IMG/VR virus record: IMGVR_UViG_3300032267_000771
Coordinates: 1-22,668 of that record
Reading direction: 5' to 3' (one strand)
DNA: 22,668 bases
DNA from: a virus
The position numbers and the translations under genes are program-made. This document shows, piece by piece, positions 1 through 8,274 of the stretch (its first letter is position 1; each line of letters begins with the position of its first letter). The notes beneath the pieces are model-generated. The model worked only from the letters and a program-made list of their open reading frames with translations, searched no databases and had not been told where the DNA came from.

Positions 1-1
1 C

Positions 2-172
2 GAGGCTGCCGGGCTGTCGGTGATGACCGTGCGCCGGATTTACGCTGGTGGGAACGCCACGATGTCCACCATTCGCCGGCTACAGGACGCGATACACGCA
101 CGCACCCCTATGGTGGCGAAGGCTCGGAAGGATAAGGGGAAGAAACGTTTTAACGAAAAACATGGCCGCTAA
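2..172 (+). CDS. C-terminal part of a helix-turn-helix regulator (5' partial)
   Basis: The frame is open from the left edge and gives the last 56 residues of a protein whose start lies outside the window. The segment EAAGLSVMTVRRIYAG looks like the turn and recognition helix of a Cro/CI-type helix-turn-helix. It is followed by a short helix containing TIRRLQDAI and a basic tail rich in Lys and Arg (KARKDKGKKR). Such small DNA-binding proteins usually act as phage or prophage transcription regulators in the cytoplasm. The stop codon overlaps the start of the next gene by 11 bases, so the two are probably co-transcribed. The fold is inferred from pattern only, and the missing N-terminus prevents family assignment. 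Confidence 0.6.
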   Translation, partial: EAAGLSVMTVRRIYAGGNATMSTIRRLQDAIHARTPMVAKARKDKGKKRFNEKHGR

Positions 173-704
173 ATCTAAACCGAAAGAATCGCAGGACGCG
201 CCAAACGAACTCGCGGCGCCCGCAGTCTTGCGTCGGTTGCAGATGGACGCGCACAAGTTTAGCGCGCAGATTGACGACGCAGAGGCGAGGCTTGCCGCTC
301 TTGGGGAACTATCGCCAAACGCGGCAGAGACAAAAGACAACCGGGAGCAAATTGCGCGAATCGAATGCGAGCTTGTTTCAGCGCGCGATAACTTTGGAAA
401 GACCGCGAAAATCCTCTTGGCTTACGACCGCAGCGTTGACGATTCAAAGCGCGACGCGAGCGAAAAGATGTCCCGCGATGACGTGATAAAGTTTGTGAAG
501 ATGCACGCGATTTACTCACGGCAGGGAACCGAAAACCTCGCCAACCGATTTGCGGGAACCGTGCGCGAGTGCAAAGATAACGCCGAGGTTCACAAGCTCA
601 CGTATGAGCTTTTCCGCGATTGCAACCTTGCCGCAATTGATTCAGCGGTGCGCGAAACTCATTTGCCGGTTTGGTGCCGGGATGCGATTGAATCTGTGCT
701 ATGA
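162..704 (+). CDS. Putative terminase small subunit (180 aa)
   Basis: The ATG at 162 gives a 180-residue protein beginning MAAKSKPKES. An in-frame upstream start at 48 would run through most of the preceding gene, so 162 is preferred. The protein is charged and predominantly helical: a Lys-rich N-terminus, a likely coiled coil around residues 25-90 (RLQMDAHKF, EARLAALGEL, IARIECELVSARDNF), then a helical region with KILLAYDRSVDDSKR and a C-terminal helical domain. No catalytic motif is visible. It lies just upstream of the large terminase, separated by one tiny gene. That position and size fit a small terminase subunit, which recognises packaging DNA and regulates the large subunit. The call is mainly positional. 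The last four bases form an ATGA overlap with the next gene. Confidence 0.45.
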   Translation: MAAKSKPKESQDAPNELAAPAVLRRLQMDAHKFSAQIDDAEARLAALGELSPNAAETKDNREQIARIECELVSARDNFGKTAKILLAYDRSVDDSKRDASEKMSRDDVIKFVKMHAIYSRQGTENLANRFAGTVRECKDNAEVHKLTYELFRDCNLAAIDSAVRETHLPVWCRDAIESVL

Positions 705-886
705 AAACCATGATTGACACACGCGAGCTTGAATCTCTTTGCGATAGCTGGCAGGAAGAAATTGAAATGCTCAAAGAGCGAAAAAAAGACCCATCGGAAA
801 CGCGAGAACAAAACATAAGGGTAGATGCCCGAATTGGTGCGCTTTTTTGCTGCATTCGTGAATTGAAATCTACAGCGGCACTATGA
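701..886 (+). CDS. Small acidic/basic helical protein of unknown function (61 aa)
   Basis: This 61-residue protein starts at the ATGA overlap with the gene before it and ends in another ATGA overlap with the large terminase gene. Translational coupling on both sides argues that it is real. The sequence is almost entirely helical and charged (LCDSWQEEIEMLKERKKD), with a later Cys-Cys pair (ALFCCIREL). I do not recognise a family. Its place between the putative small terminase and the large terminase suggests a packaging accessory protein, but nothing in the sequence proves that. Confidence 0.7.
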   Translation: MKTMIDTRELESLCDSWQEEIEMLKERKKDPSETREQNIRVDARIGALFCCIRELKSTAAL

Positions 887-2685
887 CGGCGCTGAGTTAC
901 GCCCGAAAACACGTCAACTTCTGGCAGCAAAGCCCGATTGCCGGAAAGTTTGATGATGCGCGTTATCCGTTTGTTCAGAAGCCGCTGACGGCAATTTCTG
1001 ACATCGGCTTGCGCTCGCTTTTGATTTACGGCCCCACTCAGAGCTTCAAGAGCGTTATTCTCGAAATCGCCATCGCTTACTTTGTGGACGTGATGCGCGA
1101 TAGCGTCTTGTTTGTCGCGCAGACAGACGAAGACGCAAAAGAGTTTGCCGAAATCAAACTCAACCCTTTTCTGCTGCGCATTCCGTCAATCAAAGACACG
1201 ATTCGTAACGCCAAGTATTCGCAAACATTGATGAAATGGCTTTGGGCGTCGCATGAAATGCTTATCACGGGGCCGGGCGAGAGCGCACAGCAATCCAAGT
1301 CCGTTCGTTTCCTTGTCACCGACGAATCGCACTTGTGGAGTCGCGAACATCCCGGCGCAATGGCGGCGCTAGATGATCGCATGGGCCTTAAATGGAACAG
1401 GCTAGCCCTACACGGAACTACGGCGGCGGATTGCGGCACTGAGCCGGACATGCTTTATCATCGCGGCGGGCAAAACGAATGGAACTTGCGGTGCATCCAT
1501 TGCAACGGATTGTTTGAGCCGCTTTGGGAAGAAGACAGTCAGAAAAAATACAACGGGCACCGCGTTTTCCAATGGTGCGAGTCTGAAAATGAAACGGAAA
1601 AGCTCAACTCAATCCAAGCGTTTTGTCCGCATTGCGACAAAGCGATACAAGACGCCCCTAGGAATCGAATCGAAATGGACGCTGGTGCTTGCTACATTGA
1701 AGGTAATGCGGGAGCCGATAGAGCTATCAATAGTTTCCGATGGAATTGTTTCGCTCCAAGGTGGAAGTCTTGGCGGGATCTTTTTGCTATCTACCTAGCC
1801 GCAATGGAGTCGGCAAAGCTAGGCGACTTTAAGCCGTTTTTCAACTGGCGCACAAAGCAGCTTGTGCGGTCAAATGACTACAGCATTCCGATGCTCGGCA
1901 CGTCCAGCAAGGGCCGCGACTATCGCATTGAGGAAGTGAAGCCGGACCCGTCAAAGCTTCGCGTTTGCTCATTTGATAAGCAGCAAGGCCAGAAGGGTGA
2001 GGGCTTGCATTTCTGGGGACAGGTTGACGAGTTCGACCTTGACGGAAACTCGCGCCGCATCGCTTTCCAGAAGTGCGCGACAAAAGGCGATTGCCGAGCC
2101 TTCCAGCTTCGCCACGGCGTTTCCGACAAACACACGGCCTGCGACTTTGGCGACGACCAAGACCGCTACGTTCTCGGCATGTGCGCGGAGTTTCATTGGC
2201 TCGCGCTGAAATCCACGGATGAAGAAAGCTTTTCGCATACGGTGTATTCTCAGAACAAAAAACAGCCGCCCATTACTGTGCCGCTTCCGTATTCCGAACG
2301 CAGGCCGGAAAACCCGATGAGCGGAAAACAAGTCGGCAAAGTCTTTATCCCGAAAGGCGCCGCGCTTCCAAAAGGCTGGGCAATCTCAATTTTGTGGAGC
2401 AAGCCCGCGATTTATCCGCTCCTGTATGCGCTCGCAAATGGCACCTCGCGCGATTACAAGGTTGCCACAAACATTGACCCGCTCTACACGGAAGGACTTC
2501 ACAGCTACCGGCCCGGCGTTACGACTGACAAAACGACTCGCGTAGTGCGAAAGGAGATTTGGATTAAGTGCCGCACGTTTGATCACTCGTTTATCACCTC
2601 CGCTCAAAACCTTTTGCTCGCTATAATCGCTGGCTATTTCCCAATGGGAACACTCTCAAAAACCGAAGAAACACAAGCAGCATGA
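883..2685 (+). CDS. Terminase large subunit, GpA family
   Basis: This 600-residue protein is the ATP-driven packaging motor and nuclease that cuts and pumps phage DNA into the prohead. The N-terminal ATPase has a Walker A-like loop at residues 50-57 (GPTQSFKS) and a Walker B strand at 143-148 (FLVTDE). An adenine-side motif near FVAQTDEDAKEF (77-88) also fits the family. Two CxxC pairs, C204/C207 and C248/C251, look like the zinc-binding insertion typical of lambda GpA-type terminases. The C-terminal nuclease region shows D365 in SFDKQQ and D421 in CDFGDD, corresponding to the family's acidic metal ligands. Length is close to the family norm (lambda gpA is 641 residues). The Walker A loop has Phe where Gly usually precedes the Lys. 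The start overlaps the preceding stop as ATGA, and the stop overlaps the next start in the same way. Confidence 0.93.
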   Translation: MTALSYARKHVNFWQQSPIAGKFDDARYPFVQKPLTAISDIGLRSLLIYGPTQSFKSVILEIAIAYFVDVMRDSVLFVAQTDEDAKEFAEIKLNPFLLRIPSIKDTIRNAKYSQTLMKWLWASHEMLITGPGESAQQSKSVRFLVTDESHLWSREHPGAMAALDDRMGLKWNRLALHGTTAADCGTEPDMLYHRGGQNEWNLRCIHCNGLFEPLWEEDSQKKYNGHRVFQWCESENETEKLNSIQAFCPHCDKAIQDAPRNRIEMDAGACYIEGNAGADRAINSFRWNCFAPRWKSWRDLFAIYLAAMESAKLGDFKPFFNWRTKQLVRSNDYSIPMLGTSSKGRDYRIEEVKPDPSKLRVCSFDKQQGQKGEGLHFWGQVDEFDLDGNSRRIAFQKCATKGDCRAFQLRHGVSDKHTACDFGDDQDRYVLGMCAEFHWLALKSTDEESFSHTVYSQNKKQPPITVPLPYSERRPENPMSGKQVGKVFIPKGAALPKGWAISILWSKPAIYPLLYALANGTSRDYKVATNIDPLYTEGLHSYRPGVTTDKTTRVVRKEIWIKCRTFDHSFITSAQNLLLAIIAGYFPMGTLSKTEETQAA

Positions 2686-2957
2686 CAAAAATAAACACAC
2701 CAGACACAAGCCGAGATTTAACCGAGTTCTCATTGTCTGTTTTTAGGACAGAGACCTTTGCAGAAGAATCGTCAATCCGTCGCGCAGAAGTAATGTCATA
2801 TGGCGATGACGCCGCGATAATTATTGCGAAAACCTTGGCGTTTAAGCTCGGCATAAAACACGGGCCGGGGCTTGCTGAGGCCGCTTCATGGGTAGATTTG
2901 GCAAACGATTGCTTGAAAGTCCGGGTCAATCTTACGGTCTTCTTACATAAACAATAA
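2682..2957 (+). CDS. Hypothetical protein (91 aa)
   Basis: This small gene starts at an ATGA overlap with the large terminase and ends seven bases before the single-stranded DNA-binding protein gene. The product is 91 residues, with a polar N-terminus (MTKINTPDTSRDL), a mixed middle containing YGDDAAIIIAKTLAFKLG and a C-terminal beta-like stretch (LKVRVNLTVFLHK). No signal peptide, membrane segment or catalytic motif is apparent and I do not recognise the family. Tight coupling to terminase on one side and SSB on the other suggests a DNA packaging or DNA metabolism accessory role, which is inference from context only. Confidence 0.7.
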   Translation: MTKINTPDTSRDLTEFSLSVFRTETFAEESSIRRAEVMSYGDDAAIIIAKTLAFKLGIKHGPGLAEAASWVDLANDCLKVRVNLTVFLHKQ

Positions 2958-2964
2958 AAACAGC

Positions 2965-3411
2965 ATGAATCACAATCTAGTCCAACTCGGCGGCAACCTT
3001 GCCCGCGATGTCGAAACCAAATACCTGCCAAGCGGAACCGCGATTGCGGATTTCAGCATTGCCGTTAATCGCGTCTGGAAAGATGCGCAGTCCGGCGAGA
3101 AAAAAGAGGAAGTCACATTTGCAGGTTGCACCGCATTCGGAAAGACCGCCGAGAACATCGCCAAGTATTTTTCCAAGGGCGATCAAATCTTTGTGCAAGG
3201 TCGATTGAAACAAGACACTTGGGAAGACAAGGAAACCGGCAAGAAACAGAGCAAGACAAAAGTTGTTGTCGAATCGTTCGAGTTTATCGGAGGAAAGAAA
3301 GCGAACAATGCAACCGCGCCGGAGCCGGGAGAACGCCAGCCTCCGCGCTCAATTCCAAAGCCTGCGCATGACCCTGACTTGGACATCGCGGAAGACGCGG
3401 TTCCATTCTGA
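2965..3411 (+). CDS. ssb: Single-stranded DNA-binding protein
   Basis: The 148-residue product has the layout of a bacterial-type SSB, which coats single-stranded DNA during replication and repair and recruits partner enzymes. The OB-fold covers roughly residues 1-108. Characteristic stretches are LVQLGGNLARDVETKYLPSG, ADFSIAVNR, TFAGCTAFGKTAENI and GDQIFVQGRL. A disordered Pro-rich linker follows, and the protein ends in an acidic tip, DLDIAEDAVPF, matching the D/E-rich tip ending in PF that SSBs use to bind other proteins. No Shine-Dalgarno is visible; the leader is A-rich (AATAAAAACAGC). It is unusual to find it between terminase and portal rather than in a replication module. Confidence 0.92.
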   Translation: MNHNLVQLGGNLARDVETKYLPSGTAIADFSIAVNRVWKDAQSGEKKEEVTFAGCTAFGKTAENIAKYFSKGDQIFVQGRLKQDTWEDKETGKKQSKTKVVVESFEFIGGKKANNATAPEPGERQPPRSIPKPAHDPDLDIAEDAVPF

Positions 3412-3412
3412 T

Positions 3413-4249
3413 ATGTCAATCACAGAAATCAACGTCCCGAATCACATGAGCAACCCGACAGACTTGACGCCGAATCCGAATCCAATCCAAGGCAAGTGCG
3501 AGATTTTTATTGTCAGCTATTGGAAGGATTTTCCGTGGCTGGAATACGCGCTGAAAAGCATTGCCAAGTATTGCCGTGGATTCGCTGGCGTGACAGTTGC
3601 GATTCCAGAGAAGGACATCGGAGATTTCGCCTTTTTGCATCAGAAATTCACTTGGGTAAAACGCAAATCGTATCCCGAAGTCGAAGGCAAAGGCATGGTG
3701 CAGCACATGGAAATCATGGCGCGGGCGGACGAGTTCGTCCCGCAAGGCACTGACTACGTTCTGCACCATGACAGTGACGGCATTTTCAACGTGCAGACAA
3801 CGCCAGAGGATTTCTTTCGCAATGACAAGCCGGTGTATTTGTATCGCACTTGGGAGTCATTAACCGGCCACGATGGCGTTGTCAGCGATTGCGCGCAGTG
3901 GCGGGAGCCTACGGACGCGCAGCTTGGGTTTCCGTCCGAAGTCTATACGATGTGCGTTAATACGCAGATGATGCCGATACAGTTCTACAAGGCTTATCGC
4001 CAGCACCTAGAATACAACCACGGCAACCTACACGAGTATTTTATCAGCGGCAAGAACTCATTCCCGCAGGACAGGATGGACTTTACCGCGATGGGCGCTT
4101 ACGCATTTAACGCTTTAGCGCATCGTTTCCAATGGTTTGACGTTGAATCCGGCGATCCGCACCCACCTGACAGAAAGCGCGCCTTTTGGAGCCACGGCGG
4201 AATTACGCCCGAAATCCGGGCCGAAATTGAATCGATTCTCAAAGATTGA
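3413..4249 (+). CDS. Glycosyltransferase-like protein 1 (GT-A type)
   Basis: The chosen ATG at 3413 lies one base after the SSB stop and gives 278 residues; a second candidate start at 3446 would remove 11 residues. The core begins CEIFIVSYWKDFPWLEYALK, a typical first strand and helix of a GT-A nucleotide-sugar transferase. A DxD-like metal and sugar-nucleotide site is visible as HHDSDG with D120 and D122. Later segments (YLYRTWESLTGHDG, QMMPIQFYKAYRQH) are compatible with the acceptor half. Such enzymes transfer a sugar from a nucleotide donor, in phages to virion proteins, DNA bases or host surface glycans. The donor and acceptor cannot be read from the sequence. It resembles none of the other two glycosyltransferase-like genes closely. 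The in-frame extension upstream to 3263 lies inside ssb and is rejected. Confidence 0.7.
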   Translation: MSITEINVPNHMSNPTDLTPNPNPIQGKCEIFIVSYWKDFPWLEYALKSIAKYCRGFAGVTVAIPEKDIGDFAFLHQKFTWVKRKSYPEVEGKGMVQHMEIMARADEFVPQGTDYVLHHDSDGIFNVQTTPEDFFRNDKPVYLYRTWESLTGHDGVVSDCAQWREPTDAQLGFPSEVYTMCVNTQMMPIQFYKAYRQHLEYNHGNLHEYFISGKNSFPQDRMDFTAMGAYAFNALAHRFQWFDVESGDPHPPDRKRAFWSHGGITPEIRAEIESILKD

Positions 4250-4284
4250 CAAACCAACCAAACCGAGTTAAACGCTGAATAATT

Positions 4285-4539
4285 ATGGGCTCGCCGCGTT
4301 ACATTTTCAAATGGATGACAGACGCGGAATTTGCTGCCGTGCGAGCTTATGCCGTGCAAGTGGCAACTGGGGGACAAGTTTCCAGCATTGCAGGAGGCGC
4401 GAAATCTGCCGGTTATATGCTTATGGACACTGCCGATTTCATGCTTGAATTTACCGCAGAAGTGGCACGGCGCGGAGGTCAAGTGCCAGCTAATAAAGTG
4501 TATTCAGACTTCCGAACAAGGCGCAACAATGGTTTCTAA
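4285..4539 (+). CDS. gpW-like head completion protein (84 aa)
   Basis: This 84-residue product sits directly before the portal gene, exactly where lambda W lies. Lambda gpW is a 68-residue protein that joins the filled head to the tail connector. By eye the pattern fits: an N-terminal helix MTDAEFAAVRAYAVQ resembles the Ala-rich gpW first helix, followed by a TGG turn and beta hairpin (GQVSSIAGGAKSAGY), a second helix (ADFMLEFTAEVARRGG) and a basic C-terminus ending RTRRNNGF. A 35-base gap precedes it and contains repeated AACCAA. The gene overlaps the portal start by 11 bases. The assignment combines position and a loose pattern match. Confidence 0.55.
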   Translation: MGSPRYIFKWMTDAEFAAVRAYAVQVATGGQVSSIAGGAKSAGYMLMDTADFMLEFTAEVARRGGQVPANKVYSDFRTRRNNGF

Positions 4540-7500
4540 ACCCCCGACATTTTCACCGCAGATGCAGGCCAAGATTGGAAGCATTGGCCGTATTTATTCC
4601 GCAATGGATTCGCCTTGGAAAACGGCGGTGCTTGCGGGCTACGAGGGCTCTCGGCCAAACAAATCTTTTAATGCGCCGACTCGGCAGGGCTCAAATCCCA
4701 ACTCTACGATTGCGCAGCTACAGCGGACGCGGCTTTCGCTACAGGGTGAAGAGATTATTAAGAATACGGCATTCGGACGCAACTATGTCAACAAGCGCCG
4801 CATGTATTGTTCAAGCGGCATTTCATGGCATCCTGATACCGGCGACGCGGCAACGAACAAGCTCGTCACTGATTACGTGACGGACCAATGGAAGCGAATG
4901 GGCGTCAATTCGTCCATGCAACAGACGTTTGCTCTTTGTGCCGATGCGTTCTTGCCGCAGTATGGAGATTGCGCGCTTCGCTGGATTCGTAGCGAGGAGG
5001 GCAATCCAAATTCAGACCTTCGATTGCTTGCCATTACCGGCGACAGAATTGGAGAGATTTACCGATACGTCGCGCCAGTGGTGAAAAACGGAATCACCTA
5101 CTATTGCGGACTGTATTTTGACGGGCCTAACATCCTGCAATACAAGATTTACGAGCGGTGGTATGACACGACCTATATCCGCCCCGAAAACGTAGATGCG
5201 GCCGACATTATCTTTTTTATTGATGACATCTCAGGCGGCGTGCGCGGCGTCTCGCTTTTCTCCGCAGCGGTTGACGACATTCGCAGCCGTCACGAGATTC
5301 TGAAAAGCACAAAGGACACGATGCAACAGCAGTCCAAAATGGCTGCGATTGCGTCGAATAACTCAGGGTCCGCGCCCGAATACAGCTACGACACGCAGGT
5401 CAACACGGATGGCACGATTGAGTATCAGGAGAGCTACGCGGACGGTGCGGTTGTCAAATATCAGTTCAACGGCGACAGCTACCAAGTTTTGCGCGCTGAA
5501 CATCCTTCGCAAGATTTCATCGGTGCGCTTCGCTACCTCGACGCGAACGGCTCGCTTGCGTGCGGCTTCCCTTACGAATTTCTTTTCAGCGGCGCAGAGA
5601 GCGGCGGCGCTCCGTTTCGTGGCGCGTTTGAGGCCGCAGGGCGCGAAATTGAGCGGTTGCGGAACGATGTTCATCGCCCGCGTTTGGACGTGATTGCCTA
5701 CGTGACAATCATGGACGGCGTAGAGCGCGGCTTGCTACCGGCGAAGTCTGGAATCGCGCGCGGCTCTTGGCAGTTTACGACGTTGCCGAGCGCCGATGCC
5801 TTCCGTGATGCCAAGAGCGACATTGACCAAATCCGCGCGGGCATCACCTCGCCGCAGCGCGTCATTGCGATGAGCCTTGGCACGACCGCAGACGCCATCT
5901 TGAGCGAGACCAAGCAATGGGCGATGATGGTATCAAAAACGCGGCAGGACGCGAACAAAGAGCTTTTGTCGGCTGGCTACAAAGGCGACATTACCGCCGC
6001 CGACATTGCGCAAGTTTCCGACAACCCTATGCAAGCGCAACAGGGCGAAAATCTGGCAGAGGGCAAGCCGACCAACGTAAACGATTCAAACACGAAATCC
6101 GCGACGGTGGAGAAAACCGACAGCAAGCCCGCCGCGATGGCCGATCATGACGTGAGCAGCGAAAAACGCGCAGACGATGGCAAGTGGACTTCGGGAGGCG
6201 GCGGAGGTTCTGCAAAACCCGAACACGAGACCATCAAAAGCGGCGGCGAACTTACGCGACACCTCAAAAAGAACTATGCACTTTCCACCGATGAGGCAAA
6301 GCGAGTGATTCAACAGGCGGGACTTCCCGCTGGTGCGAATACTGTTCACAAGCCAGACCAAATAAAAAAGGTATTGGACGCCGCAAGACAAATCCGCGAC
6401 GGAGGCGCTTCGGCTCCGAAAGATACAAGCCAAAAAGCAATCGCATCCGACCTTTTCAAAAGCGGGACATACGGCAAAACTTACGGCTTGGAAAAAACGG
6501 AACCGCGACAGAATGTTGGCGGCATTTATTCAACCGGAGGATGGGACTTTGAGGGAAGGCCGAATCAGGACTTCTGGAACGATTGGACAGAAAACAAAGA
6601 GGCTATGCAGGAAAAAGGATGGCGCGCATATAAAGACGGCGGCGGATACGCCATCAAGTTCACCGTGCCAATTTCACACGTTGCGCACGCTGGGTGCACT
6701 CCCGCAAAACAGGCCGCAGATGACCATTACAACAAAGCGGCGGCAATGGCCGAGTTTGATGAATCAAAACACCCGCGCGCAAAGGACGGCGAGTTTGCGA
6801 AGGGCGGCGGCGGCGGCAAGAAATCCGCAAGCCCAAACGAACCAGCTGGTAAGACCGGCGAGAAATCCGGCGAACACAAAGCGGAGGAACCGCATCGGGA
6901 CAAGCCAGACGGAGGCAGTAGCAAAGGCGCAAATCCGTCGCATGTGAAGCTTACCAATTCTCGCGTGTTGGACGAAACGGACAAAGCTCTTAAGGTGAAA
7001 GTGAATCTTGGCGAAGGCTCCATGCCGATTTGGATTCCGAAGTCTCACGCCAGCGTTTCCGATGATGGAACAGTTCACGCGGCGCAGTGGGTTTTGGACG
7101 CAAAGCACAAGGAGTTTGATACGGGATTCAATCCCGATTTGCACGGCGAACAAATCCAGACAGGAAATCCGCTAAAGCCTCCAACACCCGAAGAAATCGC
7201 GCAGCGCGAAGCCGAATCACAGCAGTGGATGAAAGAAGCGGCTGAACGAAACGAGCGGAACCAAAAAGCGCGCTCGCAAAAGGCGGCGAAGAAAGAAAAG
7301 GAACTCACGCCAGAGCAAATTGCATCGCGTGAATTGGAAGTAAAAAAGCAGGCGTCAATCAAGACTTCCCGCCGCAATGCTTTTGCAGAAGCGCAGGCCG
7401 ATTATTTTGCCAACAAGGAACTGCCGGGAAAAGAGAACGCAGAAAAGCGAAAGGCGAAGAAAGAAGAGTTTTTGAAAGACCCCGAATTTGTAAAGCGCCA

Positions 7501-7570
7501 ACTTGACCGACTCGACAGCGGATTAGCTCCGCGAGGATGGGAAGACGCAGTAATCAAAAAAGCAGCATGA
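4529..7570 (+). CDS. Portal protein (lambda B family) with a large modular C-terminal extension
   Basis: The start at 4529 (MVSKPPTFSP) gives 1013 residues; upstream in-frame starts lie inside the gpW-like gene. Residues 1 to about 520 look like a lambda-family portal, the dodecameric ring through which DNA enters. Supporting segments are IKNTAFGRNYVNKRRMYCSS, a long central domain and the conserved helix region EAAGREIERLRNDVHRPRLD. Lambda gpB is about 530 residues, so the second half is additional. It holds two similar low-complexity linkers, near 537 (SEKRADDGKWTSGGGGG) and 740 (FDESKHPRAKDGEFAKGGGG). An unknown mixed domain (about 570-730) follows the first. A beta-rich module (about 805-860, with VLDETDKALKVKVN and IWIPKS) and a long Glu/Lys-rich coiled coil (about 885-1000) follow the second. 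The stop overlaps the next start as ATGA. The function of the extension is unknown. Confidence 0.85.
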   Translation: MVSKPPTFSPQMQAKIGSIGRIYSAMDSPWKTAVLAGYEGSRPNKSFNAPTRQGSNPNSTIAQLQRTRLSLQGEEIIKNTAFGRNYVNKRRMYCSSGISWHPDTGDAATNKLVTDYVTDQWKRMGVNSSMQQTFALCADAFLPQYGDCALRWIRSEEGNPNSDLRLLAITGDRIGEIYRYVAPVVKNGITYYCGLYFDGPNILQYKIYERWYDTTYIRPENVDAADIIFFIDDISGGVRGVSLFSAAVDDIRSRHEILKSTKDTMQQQSKMAAIASNNSGSAPEYSYDTQVNTDGTIEYQESYADGAVVKYQFNGDSYQVLRAEHPSQDFIGALRYLDANGSLACGFPYEFLFSGAESGGAPFRGAFEAAGREIERLRNDVHRPRLDVIAYVTIMDGVERGLLPAKSGIARGSWQFTTLPSADAFRDAKSDIDQIRAGITSPQRVIAMSLGTTADAILSETKQWAMMVSKTRQDANKELLSAGYKGDITAADIAQVSDNPMQAQQGENLAEGKPTNVNDSNTKSATVEKTDSKPAAMADHDVSSEKRADDGKWTSGGGGGSAKPEHETIKSGGELTRHLKKNYALSTDEAKRVIQQAGLPAGANTVHKPDQIKKVLDAARQIRDGGASAPKDTSQKAIASDLFKSGTYGKTYGLEKTEPRQNVGGIYSTGGWDFEGRPNQDFWNDWTENKEAMQEKGWRAYKDGGGYAIKFTVPISHVAHAGCTPAKQAADDHYNKAAAMAEFDESKHPRAKDGEFAKGGGGGKKSASPNEPAGKTGEKSGEHKAEEPHRDKPDGGSSKGANPSHVKLTNSRVLDETDKALKVKVNLGEGSMPIWIPKSHASVSDDGTVHAAQWVLDAKHKEFDTGFNPDLHGEQIQTGNPLKPPTPEEIAQREAESQQWMKEAAERNERNQKARSQKAAKKEKELTPEQIASRELEVKKQASIKTSRRNAFAEAQADYFANKELPGKENAEKRKAKKEEFLKDPEFVKRQLDRLDSGLAPRGWEDAVIKKAA

Positions 7571-8274
7571 TTACCGCAATCACAAGCATTGCGCCGAATC
7601 GAATTGACGAGCAACAGAAGTGCGCTGAATCGTGGTTGCGGGCCGGACTTCGCGTTACTTCGCTGAACTGCGCGGAGGAAATCGAAACGCTCGACGCGCA
7701 ATTCCCCGGCGTGATTTTCCACGAGGCGACGAACACGACAGAGCGAATCTTCCGCAAGCCATACGTCGCGATTGACGAGGCGCTTAGATACGCCACCGAG
7801 CTAAATTCAACGGTGCTTTTGCTCAATTCGGATATTGAGTTGCGGTGCTCACCTTGGCAGCTTGTGAAATTGGCGCAGACAAATCACGGAGGACTTGTCA
7901 CATTTTCCCGCCACAATCACAATGGCGATTACGTGAACGGCACAACCTATTGGGACGGCATTGACGGCTTCATGTTTCACGGTCGCGACGCGCATTTGGT
8001 GCCGTGTTCGTTTCTGAGCTTCGGGCAATGCTTTTGGGACTATCTTTTGCCGCTTGCCTTTCACCGCGCAGGCCGACCGGTTTACAACGCCACAGATCCG
8101 CTTATGTGGCACCGCAACCACGCGCAGAACTGGGATTGGAACGACTGGTATTTGACCTCGTTGGAGATTGACCGCGCACTTAGGCAGACGCAAAAGTTGA
8201 CGCTAGGGCGTCGCGTGGCAAGGGCGCAGATGATGAGGCAGGAGATTCACGCTTTTAGCATACCGATTGAATGA
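7567..8274 (+). CDS. Glycosyltransferase-like protein 2
   Basis: The ATG at 7567 forms an ATGA overlap with the portal stop and gives 235 residues (MITAITSIAPNR); a longer in-frame start at 7537 is less likely. The opening strand, then ESWLRAGLRVTSLNCAEE, and a later hydrophobic strand ending in a D-x-E motif (VLLLNSDIEL, D89 and E91) are the pattern of a GT-A nucleotide-sugar transferase. GTTYWDGIDGFMFHG and a C-terminal DPLMWHRNHAQNWDW add aromatic and His residues as expected around an acceptor pocket. No signal peptide is seen, so it should act in the cytoplasm. It lies between the portal and a small regulator, in the middle of the head operon, which suggests modification of virion proteins or co-expression with them. 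The substrate is unknown. Confidence 0.62.
   Translation: MITAITSIAPNRIDEQQKCAESWLRAGLRVTSLNCAEEIETLDAQFPGVIFHEATNTTERIFRKPYVAIDEALRYATELNSTVLLLNSDIELRCSPWQLVKLAQTNHGGLVTFSRHNHNGDYVNGTTYWDGIDGFMFHGRDAHLVPCSFLSFGQCFWDYLLPLAFHRAGRPVYNATDPLMWHRNHAQNWDWNDWYLTSLEIDRALRQTQKLTLGRRVARAQMMRQEIHAFSIPIE

Noticed and set aside
3263-3412. N-terminal extension of the first glycosyltransferase into ssb
   Set aside because: It overlaps the conserved end of SSB. The ATG at 3413, one base after the SSB stop, is better.
4331-4528. N-terminal extension of the portal frame to 4331
   Set aside because: The extra 66 residues lie inside the gpW-like gene and read as shadow sequence rich in Cys and Pro. The start at 4529 fits the portal N-terminus and a typical overlap.
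6137-7570. Intein in the portal extension
   Set aside because: No splice-junction Cys/Ser plus His-Asn motif pair or endonuclease motif is visible, and the region begins after the complete portal domain.
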